DNA of 64,000 bases from contig OZ025830.1 in NCBI GenBank assembly GCA_964019425.1, positions 620,001 to 684,000 on the forward strand. Reading direction: 5' to 3'. Origin of the DNA: Flectonema sp. DT1601. Lineage: Eukaryota; Euglenozoa; Diplonemea; Diplonemida; Diplonemidae. This document shows positions 9,601-20,024 of this stretch, piece after piece. The notes beneath the pieces were generated by a model, which saw nothing but the letters and a program-made list of their open reading frames with translations, was not told where the DNA came from and did no database searches. The position numbers and the translations under genes are program-made. Position 1 is the first letter of the stretch. Every line of letters begins with the position of its first letter.

Positions 9601-10470
9601 TCCATTTTAAGTGCTACTCCGGGATCCGTGCTTTTGACACTAATGGATAAGTTCACCTCAAGCAGATTCATCAATGGCCTTCACTTAAACAGCAATGATA
9701 GGAGGTCTCTAATGAAAACCCAAGTGAGAACAGCCAAAAAACTAAAAAGCTTCTTGATAGCACCTAGAGAATGCCTTGAGAATTCGGATTTTTCATGTGT
9801 GCAATTGCTTCGTTATAAAAGAATAAAAGAGATGGGCAACACATCTGGAACAGATTTGGTAGTACCTTCTCCTTGGCATGTGCCTGAATTACTTCAGACT
9901 GAACCTACTGTTTATGCAATTGATTACATGTCCATGAACCAGATCAATGATAAACATACTGGGAGCCTGCTGTCTGTCACCACCAACAGTGAGAATCATC
10001 GATTGGGAACTGGTTCTTCGAAGTCTAAGCTGTACTCTCTTACGCAAGACATAAGGAAGCAGTCTTTTTTGTCCAAAGTGGTAGAGATGGTGGAGGTTAT
10101 TGAATCCACTGGTTTGGAAAAGGATACAACGAGACAACTAGTCACAGCTGTCTTGAAAACATGGGGCCTAAAAGTGCCAAAGCATTTGTCCTTCAGAGAT
10201 GAGCCCAAAACTTCACTAAAACTGGCTTTGTCAACCACCAAGGAATTGGAACATAAATTTATGTGCAATTCGAATCTCTGCTCTCATGTAGTGAGTACTG
10301 GCAAGTTTAAACAAGACGAGTTTATCCATAATTGGATAGACAAGGCACTACTGGATAAGTTCCAGACTGTCAGCACTGTGTTGGGCTATGTTCAGAAAAA
10401 AACCTTTTCTTCTGAAGAAAAACAAGATAAATAAATAAAAAAGGTTTATAAAAGCTTTTTTATTTTTTTT
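6653..10470 (+). pseudogene. Endogenous viral fossil: bunyavirus-like L protein (RNA-dependent RNA polymerase)
   Basis: A copy of part of the L gene of a negative-strand RNA virus, order Bunyavirales or a close relative. Its palm motifs appear in the correct order and spacing: a basic motif F-like stretch, motif A (DVKAWS, about 8461), motif B (QG plus Ser and His, about 8641), a motif C double Asp (about 8794), then motif D and E patterns near 8910-9000. Downstream, an ENGG stretch and an LPDSAGGIGFP stretch also recall bunyaviral L. There is no reverse transcriptase, integrase or LTR. The copy is partial and broken, with about one interruption, otherwise mostly open, so it is fairly young. 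It is headed by an SL remnant and bracketed by 106-bp direct repeats about 98% identical. Assignment to a family within the order is not possible from this sequence alone. Confidence 0.78.
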
Positions 10471-10576
10471 TCACATCCCCCCTGTCTTTCCACTTTATTT
10501 TTCTTCATTCTGAGCATTCTTGCCCTTCTTATTTATTGATAAAGTAAACAAGTAAAAACAAGCGCAACTGTCCTGA
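10471..10576. repeat. 106-bp direct repeat flanking the viral fossil, right copy
   Basis: Near-identical to 6519-6624 (two mismatches). On the - strand it continues directly from the second LINE's 3' UTR and is followed by an A-rich run (A9 T A6), as if it were that LINE's natural 3' end. Confidence 0.9.
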
Positions 10577-10774
10577 GTCCGTTGGAGGACTTCCCCGGAT
10601 AGGAATCTCAAGACACAGTTAATATAAAGCGAAGGATCAGTACAGGGACGGTGGCCAAAGACCACTGGGTTACCTACGAGCCATGAAGCTCTGCGGATGT
10701 CCTCAGAGAAATTAGGATGATTAAGGAGTGTGATAAGGAAGAATGATACTAATGAATTAGCAACTACCAATCAG

Positions 10775-11845
10775 TTAACAGTTTGATAAGCCTGTCCGTT
10801 GTTCCAAATGCCATAAGTAGCCGGCTAGGGCGTGAATATTTCTCGTCGCAAACATTATTGAAAGATTTAGTTTGGTCTCGGAGATTCTCGCTTCCTGAAT
10901 GTTTGATCTAATTGTTCCTTCTCTAATGCGGACCACGTCACCATCCTCGCAATCAAATATTAGATGTCGGGCCGAAGAGTCTGTTCTTTTGCAGAAGGGG
11001 CACTTTATCGGTAGTTCATTTACCCTGAGCAGGGGGTGAGAGCCCGTTCTAAACCTGGCTATCCTTATCTCTGATTCTCTCAGCATGTCCTTGGGGTATC
11101 GAGCCGCTCTCAGGCCTCCGGTAGCATCAAGATATTGCCTAAGCATCACCCGTTTGATCGGTGGTTTCGCCCTTGTTGAACCCTCCATAATCTTACCAAA
11201 CAGCTTTCTGTTAGCTTCCCTCGCTATCCTTGACTTATGTGCGAAGAAGTCCATAGTCGTTGACACCGGCTTGCTCTTAACATCTTTTGAGATCTTTTTC
11301 GCCAGTTCATCTGCTTTGTCATGCGGTTCAATTCCCACATGAGCTGGGATGAATTGAAGGTGTACGAATGAGTCTAATTTTCTAATCCCTTCTAGTATTG
11401 AGAGAGAGTTCAGCTTCCTCTGAGCCGCAATTCCACCACGCAGCTCATCCAGATTGGATTTAGAATCACTGAAGACTCTCGTGATTCCAGATCTGGGACC
11501 CAAGACAGAGGTTGCTTTTCCAAATTCACTTATTAACAGCTTCAGAGTTACCTGTTCAGCTTTATAACTACTTTCCGTTGCAACAAGTCTCGATGCCATG
11601 GTCCGTTCACACGGCGTGATCTGCACTGCCGCTGCGCCTGCCGTGAAGTTGACAGGGTCGTGGGATCCGTCAACAAAAATGGACGAGGTACATGGCCTAA
11701 GTTCGCTGCAGTACTCCTCGAACTTAGCCTTGTCCACTTCAGCAACACCGGTCTTCGAGTGTCCATATCCGCAAGATATCTTCAGGTTCGGAACATCTAT
11801 CCATGGCTCGATGCTGTCAGGCATGACAATCCCCTGGATCTTCAT
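10775..11845 (-). CDS. Partial LINE ORF2: RNase H domain and zinc knuckle
   Basis: 356 residues counted from the first Met; the open frame actually continues upstream to about 11908, so this Met is not a real start. RNase H motifs run in order: IFVDGSHD, the Glu of SYKAEQ, FSDSKSNL, and IPAHVGIEPHDKADELA. About 80 residues further on, CPFC followed by ARHLIFDC gives a C-x2-C...H...C knuckle as in I-group LINEs. It is a remnant with no independent function expected, although the frame carries no internal stop. Confidence 0.8.
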   Translation of the reverse strand: MKIQGIVMPDSIEPWIDVPNLKISCGYGHSKTGVAEVDKAKFEEYCSELRPCTSSIFVDGSHDPVNFTAGAAAVQITPCERTMASRLVATESSYKAEQVTLKLLISEFGKATSVLGPRSGITRVFSDSKSNLDELRGGIAAQRKLNSLSILEGIRKLDSFVHLQFIPAHVGIEPHDKADELAKKISKDVKSKPVSTTMDFFAHKSRIAREANRKLFGKIMEGSTRAKPPIKRVMLRQYLDATGGLRAARYPKDMLRESEIRIARFRTGSHPLLRVNELPIKCPFCKRTDSSARHLIFDCEDGDVVRIREGTIRSNIQEARISETKLNLSIMFATRNIHALAGYLWHLEQRTGLSNC

Positions 11846-11908
11846 ATTACGGTCTTCAGCTGGTAAAGTTGAACTCCAAGTTCCACTAGCGATTCTCTTC
11901 GTGGAAGT

Positions 11909-12275
11909 TTTTTATTTTATTTCATATTTCTATTTATTTCACTTTCTATTTCTATTTCCCCTTTTTTGGGGTCCAACGAATAGTTAAGCCCTTCGGAAAA
12001 ATCTTTTCGTATCGTATCAAATTCCCCTCCATTTAATATTAGTATCAAGTTAGCCCCTAGTAGGATTTTCCCCTTAGCGTAAATGTTAAAATAACCACTG
12101 CCCATGGTTACCCGTCGCCAAGGGAAGAAAAGATAAGTAAATTATAGCTCATACTTTTTCTATTTTAAAGCAACTGTCAGGAGGGAACCGGCACAATTTT
12201 TTTGTTGTTCTTCTTTTCTTCTTAAAAGATTACTGTTTGAATATTCACATTTGTTTCCTCACAGATTAGAGTGTG
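11909..12275. other. Junction region before the host gene array, with a family 3 repeat
   Basis: No gene seen. Bases 12029-12074 share CCATTTAATATTAGTATCAA and the following GTTA.CCCCCT-like stretch with 61075-61124. A weaker match (AATAGTTA.CCC) lies nearby at 11978 and 60926. The pyrimidine tract ending CACAG at 12264 is the probable trans-splice acceptor of the next gene. Confidence 0.5.
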
Positions 12276-14117
12276 ATGCTATATAGCTTCACACCCTCTG
12301 ATGTCGATGACCTGATATCGTGTGCTGTGGAGGCCTGTGGAGGTAACTTAAAGAAGCCATCGTGCTTGCTGCCGGCTGCAGAGCGATTGTTGTTCGCAGG
12401 GAATACTTTAAGAGTAATCCAAATTACAGGAAGAGGAGAAACATCACATGAAGCAGAAAGGGGACTGTACACTGTCAAGAATACTATCACAAGTAAACGT
12501 GAAACTGTTGAGAACATAACAAATGGGCTTACTGACTTATTGCAGACATTGGGTGGAAACTCTACTGCCATCCATGAAATGGAAATGATTCTACAGCATA
12601 TGTTGCAGTATGGTATCGTAGTAGGTTCTTGCAGTGAAGATAACACCTTGGGATGCGTGTTATCGACTATGCTACTTAACTACCGGTATCATTTTAAACA
12701 AAAATATGATACTTCCCCACCCCACTTAACATTAATGTCTTATGAGCTTCAGGGAGTCCCTACTGATGTCGTAGATTCATTCATTGATATGAGGGAAGGG
12801 TCGTCTAGTATTCCAGTCTCTGCAGATATAACCACGTGTATCCTCACTTGTTGTGACATTGCTGAAACCCGAAAACAATCCTACACGACTCGTAATTGTT
12901 TTGCAAGGACTGATATACATACTTTATTATGTCAAACGATCGATGTAATGCAGCAACTAGCAACACATCTGGGTGAGAAAAATGGATATGGTGAAATCAT
13001 AACAAAGACATGCACATTATTTGCTTCTCTGGGAGATGCAATGGAATTCTTACACGGCATTGCAATAGATCTGCAATCTACGTTGAAATCTGTGTTTGAA
13101 GAAATGTTTCTATATAGACCAGAGTGTGTGGCACTGTCATCAAATGGTAGGCTCCGTCCTTGGGACTTGTTGTATCTTCGTTCAGTATATCGTCATAGAG
13201 TTGAGCGATTAGAAGAGGAAATAAGTCATCATGACTTGTTTTCGAAGTTAGGTTCGTACGCATCTAAGTTTATGGGTCTTCACCTAGACACTACTGACGA
13301 TGACTCTGAGAGTATAGTACTCACAGTTCGTAATATTTACAACGGAGATAGTGTCAATGGTTGTGATCAGTTAGGTGGGAACCGTAACCTTGTTATTTTA
13401 TACACGACTTCTAAAGATGATTCAAGAAATAATCAAATAACTGTACAACACTCAATATGTGACATTAATACGGTTTATGTGATTGTGAAAGGTGTTGCGA
13501 ATTCTGTACCTCAACAAGATAGGAAGTTGATTATTAGATCAATTGCGAATGCGTTGTGGTGGTTTCGAGTTTCTGCGGAGAGGAAAACAGCTGGTTTGAG
13601 TGTAGTAGGATTGCTTGTTGAGAAAAGTGATTATGCTTCGATTGTACCAGAGTTGTGTGTTATATGTTGGTGTCGGTCTCAAGATAAATCTGTTTTATAC
13701 GATGAGGTACTCGACACTGCTTTACACCTCGCGATCTCTATGAGCGTACTTCGATTATCAACTGTAGAAATTGGTGAAAAAATTAAAAATGGTGCGGCAG
13801 AACTGAAATTAGGAAATATTCTAACAGGAATATTTCAAGATGTCTTACCGAAAGTTGAGTGGCCTCTCTTGCCGCTGTCAGAGATAGTAGCGGAATTTCT
13901 ACTTTCTCCTTCTCTTCTACTCAATTCAATTCACAGTCAAATACTTGCGTTTGATCTCCTCGCTCATTGTGATGAAGAAGATATCCCAATTGTTGATATA
14001 ATAAATGCGTTAGCTGTGCCTCCGAGTTCTCATCCATCAGCGGTATTGACAGAGCTGTTGTGTAGACCACCTTGTCATGATGCCTTTATAAGGTATCTTA
14101 GTGGTAGGGATCAATGA
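12276..14117 (+). CDS. Hypothetical protein, mostly helical
   Basis: 613 residues from the ATG at 12276, 11 nt after an acceptor-like TTTCCTCACAG. I do not recognise a family. There is no signal peptide and no clear membrane span; the sequence alternates hydrophobic and charged residues with many Leu/Ile stretches, as in all-helical scaffold proteins. Cys residues are scattered and show no zinc-finger spacing. It is the first host gene after the mobile-element block. It has no visible intron and ends in TGA. Confidence 0.75.
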   Translation: MLYSFTPSDVDDLISCAVEACGGNLKKPSCLLPAAERLLFAGNTLRVIQITGRGETSHEAERGLYTVKNTITSKRETVENITNGLTDLLQTLGGNSTAIHEMEMILQHMLQYGIVVGSCSEDNTLGCVLSTMLLNYRYHFKQKYDTSPPHLTLMSYELQGVPTDVVDSFIDMREGSSSIPVSADITTCILTCCDIAETRKQSYTTRNCFARTDIHTLLCQTIDVMQQLATHLGEKNGYGEIITKTCTLFASLGDAMEFLHGIAIDLQSTLKSVFEEMFLYRPECVALSSNGRLRPWDLLYLRSVYRHRVERLEEEISHHDLFSKLGSYASKFMGLHLDTTDDDSESIVLTVRNIYNGDSVNGCDQLGGNRNLVILYTTSKDDSRNNQITVQHSICDINTVYVIVKGVANSVPQQDRKLIIRSIANALWWFRVSAERKTAGLSVVGLLVEKSDYASIVPELCVICWCRSQDKSVLYDEVLDTALHLAISMSVLRLSTVEIGEKIKNGAAELKLGNILTGIFQDVLPKVEWPLLPLSEIVAEFLLSPSLLLNSIHSQILAFDLLAHCDEEDIPIVDIINALAVPPSSHPSAVLTELLCRPPCHDAFIRYLSGRDQ

Positions 14118-15029
14118 TTATCACATACTTGTGGTTGCTCTCTTTGATGGATTTTTTTTTTTTTTTTGTTTATTTTTTAATATTCGTATTTTTTTTTTTA
14201 AATTTGGTAATCCGAACCTCAAGTTCTGAGTTTTAGAGAAAAGAAAAAAAAAAAAAAAAAAACCTGAATATTCTGTTTTGTTTTGTTCTTTTTTTTTTCT
14301 CTTTCTGTTCGGTTCTTACTTATGCTTTTTTTTTTTTTAAAATGCATACTGCGTTGAATGATTCGATTATTTTAGTAGATTTCCATTCTTGTGTGTTCAT
14401 TTGAATAATAGTCATCACTGTAATTTTCTCCTCTTATGGACAGCCTACCAATTGTGGTAAAGGCTGACTATGCTTATACAATCACGAATTGATATTTCAC
14501 TCTCCCATGGTGATGTTTTTCATTTAAACATAAGGATGACCCACAGTAAAGGCTGATCATGAAGCCACACGCAGTAGAGCTTTCTTTTTTTTAAATTTTT
14601 TTTTCGGTTTTGTTATTGTCGTACAGCTCTGTCTTTGAAGATTACTGTAAAATTCATTGTTTGAAGTTAGTGGGATCTTACACACGGCGTCAGAAAAAAT
14701 ACTGTACTTGGAAATTCGAATGTAGTGTGTTATACTCTTATCCTTTTTAATTTTTTTTTTTTTTTTTTTTTTTTTTTACTAATGAGATGTTGTATCTAAC
14801 AACCGTCTGTTTTGTATTTATCGCTCTCCTAAAAAAAAAAAAAAAAGTTTACTTCAAAAAAAAAAAAAAAAAAAAAAAAGAAAGTCTTTTAAGCTGAATA
14901 TTTTTTTTAAACAGCTTGTTAAATTATCGTTTACGTTATGATATGACAAAAAAAAAAGAAAAATAATAATAATAATAATAATAATAAGAAAAAAACATTT
15001 CAATCCTTCCTCTGAACACAGTTAAAAAT
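14118..15029. other. Intergenic region, A/T homopolymers
   Basis: No gene seen. It holds many A or T runs of 10-25 bases, an (AAT)n microsatellite at about 14963-14987, and a short repeated motif GTAAAGGCTGA at 14457 and 14546. The pyrimidine tract and AG at 15020-15021 is the likely acceptor for the next gene, 8 nt before its ATG. Confidence 0.5.
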
Positions 15030-16721
15030 ATGACTGCCATGTTGCAGTTTGTGTTGGTGTTGTTGTTCTTGTACTCAGCAGAAGGCACTAAGTTGGTATA
15101 TATAAATAGTGAAGGCATTAATTGGATAAACGAAGACGGGACAGATCCAACGATAATAGCGACTTGGGCACAGGCAGGACACGCGGCTTGTGATCCGAGA
15201 GGACTAGCTGCGGATGTCAAGACTTTAAAGATACTATACATATGTGAAGATTACGTCTTTCACATCTTAGATATTTCTGATTCTAAAAACCCAGTTCACA
15301 GAAACGGATACGTCTCTGCAGGTGGCAGTTTAACATCAGTTACAGCTATTGATGGTATCGCTTACTTTACTGAATACGATGCAATCGGTTGGAGAGTTTG
15401 GAAATATGACTTAACAACTGAAGTGAGAGAAAGCCCTAACTTCTTATCCTTTTTAACTTCAAGCGCTTTAGGTGGCGGTATTACAACCATCGGATCCACG
15501 ATTTATGTTTCATTTGATGATAACAATAACGGCGGTAAGATCACTTGGACATCAGACGGAACAGCCAACTACCTAACACGTGTTCTATCAACTTGGAATG
15601 GCGGGTTTGTGGGATTCCCTGCCTCGTCATCAACTAATTTATTTTTAGTAAGTATCGGTAGTGGAGCTTCGAGTTTATTCAAAATAGATCCAACTGATGC
15701 TACAGATCCAGTTGCCATTAGTGCCATCACACTCCCAGAATATGATACTTTAGATAGTATTGCTGGTTCTGGTACTCGTAATAGACAACCAGCTGTGGCA
15801 GCAAACAGTGATCGTATTTACTACTTAAATGTTAATGAAATTGTTTCAGTGAAAGATGATGGAACTGACAAGAAGACGTTGTTAACTGCTGCAGGTCCGA
15901 TTCCGCTTTGTGTTTGTTACTTTCCGTATTCTGAAACTCCAGCACCGCCTACGCCAATGCCGACTACTGCTGCTCCGCCAACACCAATACCGACAGCTGT
16001 TCCAACGGCTGTTCCAACGGCTGTTCCGACTAGAAGTCCTGGAAGTACTAATATTCCAACTACTTCACCAACTGCGACCCCTAATCCGGGTGGTGTAAAT
16101 GATACTGACTCCCCAACTGCAACACCTAATCCAGCTGGTGTGGTTAGTACTAATTCTCCAACAGGTATTCCCTCAGGAAGTCAATCAACGCTAACACCTG
16201 GAAGTGGAGGAAATCAACCTACTGCTACCCCGGGTTCACAGCTATCTGGTTCAACTGTAATCCCAACAGCCGCACCTGACGATGATGAAATGTGGCCATT
16301 CGGAACTGGTCCAAAATTACCGTTTATAATGATAGTTGTTGGTGCTGTGTTGTTGTGTACAGGTATTCTTGCTCTCTGTTATACTAATTACAGGACGTCA
16401 AAGACGTTGGAGGCATCTCATTTTGATATGATAAAACTTGTAAAAGAACGTAACGGTCACTACATAGATGTCGATATGATAAATCAACACCACGCTGATA
16501 ATTATAGTCACTCTACTTTCTTGGATACTCCTCTCATGGATACACCAACGTCGGTGGTTACGCAATCATTTGTAAATGCTGCTGGTAGAGGTCGAGCTAA
16601 GCGATCACCAATTCGACGCAGTATCGGTGCAATTTCCGACATTGAAAGTGATATCACCATCACAAGGTCTCAAGTCACACACGACATGATGGCCAGATCC
16701 ACATCGAGTGTAGCTGTATAA
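15030..16721 (+). CDS. Type I membrane protein with propeller-like ectodomain and Pro/Thr stalk
   Basis: 563 residues. A signal peptide (about 1-19, LQFVLVLLFLYSAEG) is followed by an ectodomain to about residue 300. This has repeated blocks such as KLVYINSEG, IAYFTEYD and RIYYLNVNE with DDGTDKKTLL, similar to YWTD-type beta-propeller blades. Residues 302-425 are a Pro/Thr/Ala stalk with repeats such as PTAVPTAVPT, likely heavily O-glycosylated. One membrane span lies at about 430-452. The tail of about 110 residues ends in a basic Arg/Ser-rich region. It is probably a surface receptor or adhesin; the ligand is unknown. Confidence 0.8.
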   Translation: MTAMLQFVLVLLFLYSAEGTKLVYINSEGINWINEDGTDPTIIATWAQAGHAACDPRGLAADVKTLKILYICEDYVFHILDISDSKNPVHRNGYVSAGGSLTSVTAIDGIAYFTEYDAIGWRVWKYDLTTEVRESPNFLSFLTSSALGGGITTIGSTIYVSFDDNNNGGKITWTSDGTANYLTRVLSTWNGGFVGFPASSSTNLFLVSIGSGASSLFKIDPTDATDPVAISAITLPEYDTLDSIAGSGTRNRQPAVAANSDRIYYLNVNEIVSVKDDGTDKKTLLTAAGPIPLCVCYFPYSETPAPPTPMPTTAAPPTPIPTAVPTAVPTAVPTRSPGSTNIPTTSPTATPNPGGVNDTDSPTATPNPAGVVSTNSPTGIPSGSQSTLTPGSGGNQPTATPGSQLSGSTVIPTAAPDDDEMWPFGTGPKLPFIMIVVGAVLLCTGILALCYTNYRTSKTLEASHFDMIKLVKERNGHYIDVDMINQHHADNYSHSTFLDTPLMDTPTSVVTQSFVNAAGRGRAKRSPIRRSIGAISDIESDITITRSQVTHDMMARSTSSVAV

Positions 16722-16986
16722 TATGAGAGCCTTATTTTTCTTAGAACCCGTGAGGGTTTACTCTGTTTTTTTTTTTATATATATAATTTGATTTCTTTAG
16801 CCAGTTAATCTTTTTTTTTCCCCTCCTCTTCCTTTTTTTTTTTAAGTATTTCTTTTTTTTTTTTGCTGGCTTCTCTCCCCCTTTTGGAAATTGGTTTTAA
16901 AAAACATATACAGGTAATGCCACCTGTTTTGGACCCATCCTTATGTTAGGTAAAGCCAGTGATTGTTTTACTTGCAATTCCCCATT

Positions 16987-17025
<39 letters not shown>

Positions 17026-17146
17026 GGAGAAATATAATTTACTCATCAGTGCGATACCTTGTTTGTTATCGTAGACAGAAAAGGGGAATTAGGAGAGCGT
17101 TAAGTCTTCGTTAATCTATTTATGGAGCCGAGAACTGGACTTCTCT

Positions 17147-17240
17147 GTTTGTGCGCAACTGGTACGAAATCCTAATGAAAGGAATATGATCGTTACTAAC
17201 GCTGATTCACAATTCTCTTTCTACTTAACAATGAGAAATG
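17147..17240 (+). repeat. SINE-like repeat family 2, copy 1
   Basis: Starts GTTTGTGCGCAAC, then GGTACGAAATCCTAAT (similar to a Pol III B box), and later CACAATTCTCTTT. The same blocks in the same order occur on the - strand at 34441-34540 and, more diverged, at 26452-26556. This copy lacks a clear A tail. Confidence 0.7.
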
Positions 17241-17708
17241 TGTGGTTGGATATGTTTATGATTGACGTGTTGATAATCTGCTGTTGCGGACCAATTTTTA
17301 TTTAAAAAAAAAAAAAAAAAAAAAAAAAACTGTCCGACGAATAAATGGCGGGTTTGACATGTCGCACAGAACAAGGTGAGGAAATGGATCCTTGGGTCTG
17401 GACCTTATCTAAAAAAATGCGTACTGTCCTCCAACTCGACAAGCAACACAATTTTTTTAAATAAAATCTTTAAAAAAAAACTCGCTTGATTCCTTTCTCT
17501 GTGGGATGACGCTCCCCAATTATTATTTCTTTTTTGTCTCCTTTTTTTTCCTCCCTCCTTTGTGAGCCAATTGACTTTTGGTATCTTTCTTTTTTGATTC
17601 CTCATTTGCTTTTGAATCGATTTTCTTTTTTTAAAAAAAGTAAAGCTTGCATAAATACGTAAAAAGCAACTGGAAAGTAGGGGTGCGGTTTTTTCTGTTT
17701 CTCACGGC

Positions 17709-17746
<38 letters not shown>

Positions 17747-19109
17747 GTAGAAAATAATTAAGCGGAAATTTCAATCCAGTTGCATTACTCATTTTTTTTC
17801 TTTTTTCCTTTTTCTTTTTTTTGTTTCCTTTCCTGATTTCATGCATCGTAATCTGTCTGGAGGGAATCACATAACTAGAACTGGTGATTTAAATATCCTG
17901 GAGAGCACACGTTGAAAAAACAAAAAAAATCAACATTTACTATCATTACGCATTGTGCATTTTCTTTTCATTTTAATTTAAAAAAAAAGAAATGAAAAAA
18001 AAATAATGTGGACGGCTGAATAAAAAGATTATATAAAAAAAATTATAATGACACTGATAGATGGTTTTTATCGTTGGTGATGAATTTGTAATTAAATATA
18101 ATTGGGAAGATGCTGAGATGGTAGGCCAGTAATCGCTGGTGTTCGTAGTGTGTAGTTGAGTTGGGATGATTTTTTTTTTTTTTTTTAAAACTTGATGCAC
18201 ATTAACGGTTATCTATAATTGGTGGATGCTATCGCTATATTTTTTTTTGATAACTGATATGTGTATTTTCTTTTTTTTCTTTTTTTCTCTTGTTTTCTTT
18301 TCTTTTTTTTTAAAAAAAAAAAAAAAAAGAAAAAGTATAACCCTATCAAGTATTTACTTGTTTTCTTTTTTTTATTTATGTGTTTGATTCTGTTTTATAC
18401 ATTGCTATGGGGGTAGTATGTTTTGGTTTTGTTCATTTTTTTTTTTTTTTTTCCCCCCCTCCCATCTCCCTTTTTCCCTCTTCTTAAAGTCTGCAATTGC
18501 ATTAGACTAAGCTGGCAAACCTGTTGTGCTGCCGTTTCAGCTTTATATTTATTTATTTATTTATGTTTTTTTTAAAAAAAAAGAAAAAAAAAAAAAAGGA
18601 ATGAAATAAGTGGTTTTACAGAGCTTCAAACAAACCTTCGAATTATAGCTTCAGATCTGTGTGCTGTACTGTTCTGGATGGCTTAGGTTAAGCTGTCCTG
18701 TGGGTAGAATCAAAATGGTCGGTTGATGGTATTATCACTGACGATCAAATGATAACAGTTTTATCGGTGAAGAAAGCTGTTATGTCTGGAAAACAACAAT
18801 TCACACAACAACAACACACACACGAAAAAAAAAAAAAAGAAAATCTCAAAGAAGCATAGTTGATGGCTTATCGCTATTCTTTTGATATCTCAACCTTTAA
18901 AAATATAAATTTAAGGGACCAGAGAAGCACACCTTTAAAATCATTAAGTCAACACTGTTGTTAAAGTGTTGTTACTATTATTATAAAGCTATTCGGGTAC
19001 AAGATACGCCGGACTTCCTCGGTGCACTTCATTGGTGCTAAACTCGCTTTTATCTTAAATCAGATGCATACATAAAACCAATACGGGGATCGAATTCTCT
19101 CTACTATCT

Positions 19110-19230
19110 GAACGTAACTTGCATGTGACCAACAGTTTGTTCTTTGATCAGGTTAGTTCTTATTTTTTATTTTCGTCTCTGCCTCCCGAACGTAACTTGC
19201 ATGAGTTTGTTCTTTTGATCAGGTTAGTAG
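19110..19230 (+). repeat. Local direct duplication
   Basis: GAACGTAACTTGCATG and, after a short spacer, GTTTGTTCTTTGATCAGGTT occur at 19110-19155 and again at 19188-19227 with small indels. No coding content is evident. Confidence 0.6.
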
Positions 19231-19500
19231 TTTTTTTTTCTTTTTTTAAAAAAAAAAAAAGTAAAGGTTTTAAAAAAAAGGTGTGTAATTTGTGTTTTAA
19301 AGTAATTAATTCACCTCTTCATTGTAACAAGGATGTTACAGGTTCGTTGATTAGGTTTCAGAAAAGTACTTTGTGATGTTTTTGAAATCTCGATGAGTGT
19401 TATTTTACTTTTAACAGTTTCCTCTTAGTCTTTCCTAAGAGGAAATTTGTTGTTCTGTCCTTAGAGTTGAGTTTTTTTTTTTAACTCAAATAAAAAAAAA

Positions 19501-19660
19501 TAATTGGCTTTAACTTAAAACTACACGGAAAATAGTAATAGAATAACTGTGATGTTTTTGTTTGTGTCACAAAACCGTGAACCGACTTAAAACTGATAAA
19601 GCTAAAGGAGGTTTACGTGTGCTGCCAACATTCTTTTTTTCATTCTTACAATAGTTGTTC
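19501..19660 (+). repeat. Dispersed repeat family 1, copy B
   Basis: Aligns along its whole length with 37854-38001 (same strand) and with the reverse complement of 261-413. It is flanked on the left by a run of A. The central 80 bases are the most conserved. Confidence 0.75.
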
Positions 19661-20024
19661 AATGAAACAAAAAAAAAAAAAAAAAACACACACTTCATTC
19701 AGAGAAAGCAATTCAGATATCTCACCTTCCTTCTTTATTGAGGGGATACTTTCAGAACAAAAAAAAAAAGAAAAAAGAAAATAATAAAAAAAAGAAAAAA
19801 AGAAAAAAAAAGAAAAGATCCTCATGTAGATGTAGTTACTAGGATACCCCACTTTATGCATAAGGATTCCATTCACATTCTTATGTAATCTTTCTCTCGA
19901 ATATCATTCTCTCCAAAGCTTAAAACGTTTCGAAGATAACGTATCATACGAATTAAAATATGTGGTTTTATCTTTCATTTTTTTTTTTTCATTAGTTATC
20001 AAGAAAAAGAAAAAAAAATATAAA

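Larger units (their letters stand above)
10471..11908 (-). mobile_element. Second LINE, 3' part only (5' truncated)
   Basis: On the - strand this holds the end of a non-LTR ORF2 (connection region, RNase H, zinc knuckle), a 3' UTR of about 300 bp and an A-rich end. The endonuclease and reverse transcriptase are absent, typical of incomplete reverse transcription. Its protein differs clearly from the LINE at 668-6484 although the domain order at the C terminus is the same, so it is a different family. The coding frame stays open from 11908 to the stop at 10775. Confidence 0.8.
16722..20024. other. Long intergenic region with repeats
   Basis: No gene seen in 3.3 kb. It contains long homopolymers (for example T32 at 16991-17022), a SINE-like repeat copy at 17147-17240, a local duplication at 19110-19230, and repeat family 1 copy B at 19501-19660. 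TTTTTTTTTCATTAG at 19995 is the probable acceptor for the next gene. Confidence 0.5.

Noticed and set aside
6653-10470. The 3.8-kb frame as a second LINE or retrovirus-like polymerase
   Set aside because: No YxDD reverse transcriptase signature, endonuclease, RNase H or LTRs; the motif set is that of negative-strand RNA virus polymerase.
14963-14987. (AAT)n run, and (TTTTA)n at 41967, as CRISPR-like or functional arrays
   Set aside because: Simple microsatellites without spacers. No CRISPR array, operon or bacterial feature is present in the window.
19962-20024. Upstream GTG start giving an N-terminal extension rich in Phe and Lys before MGLVKGDQ
   Set aside because: The extension is translated homopolymer and crosses the likely AG acceptor at 19995.
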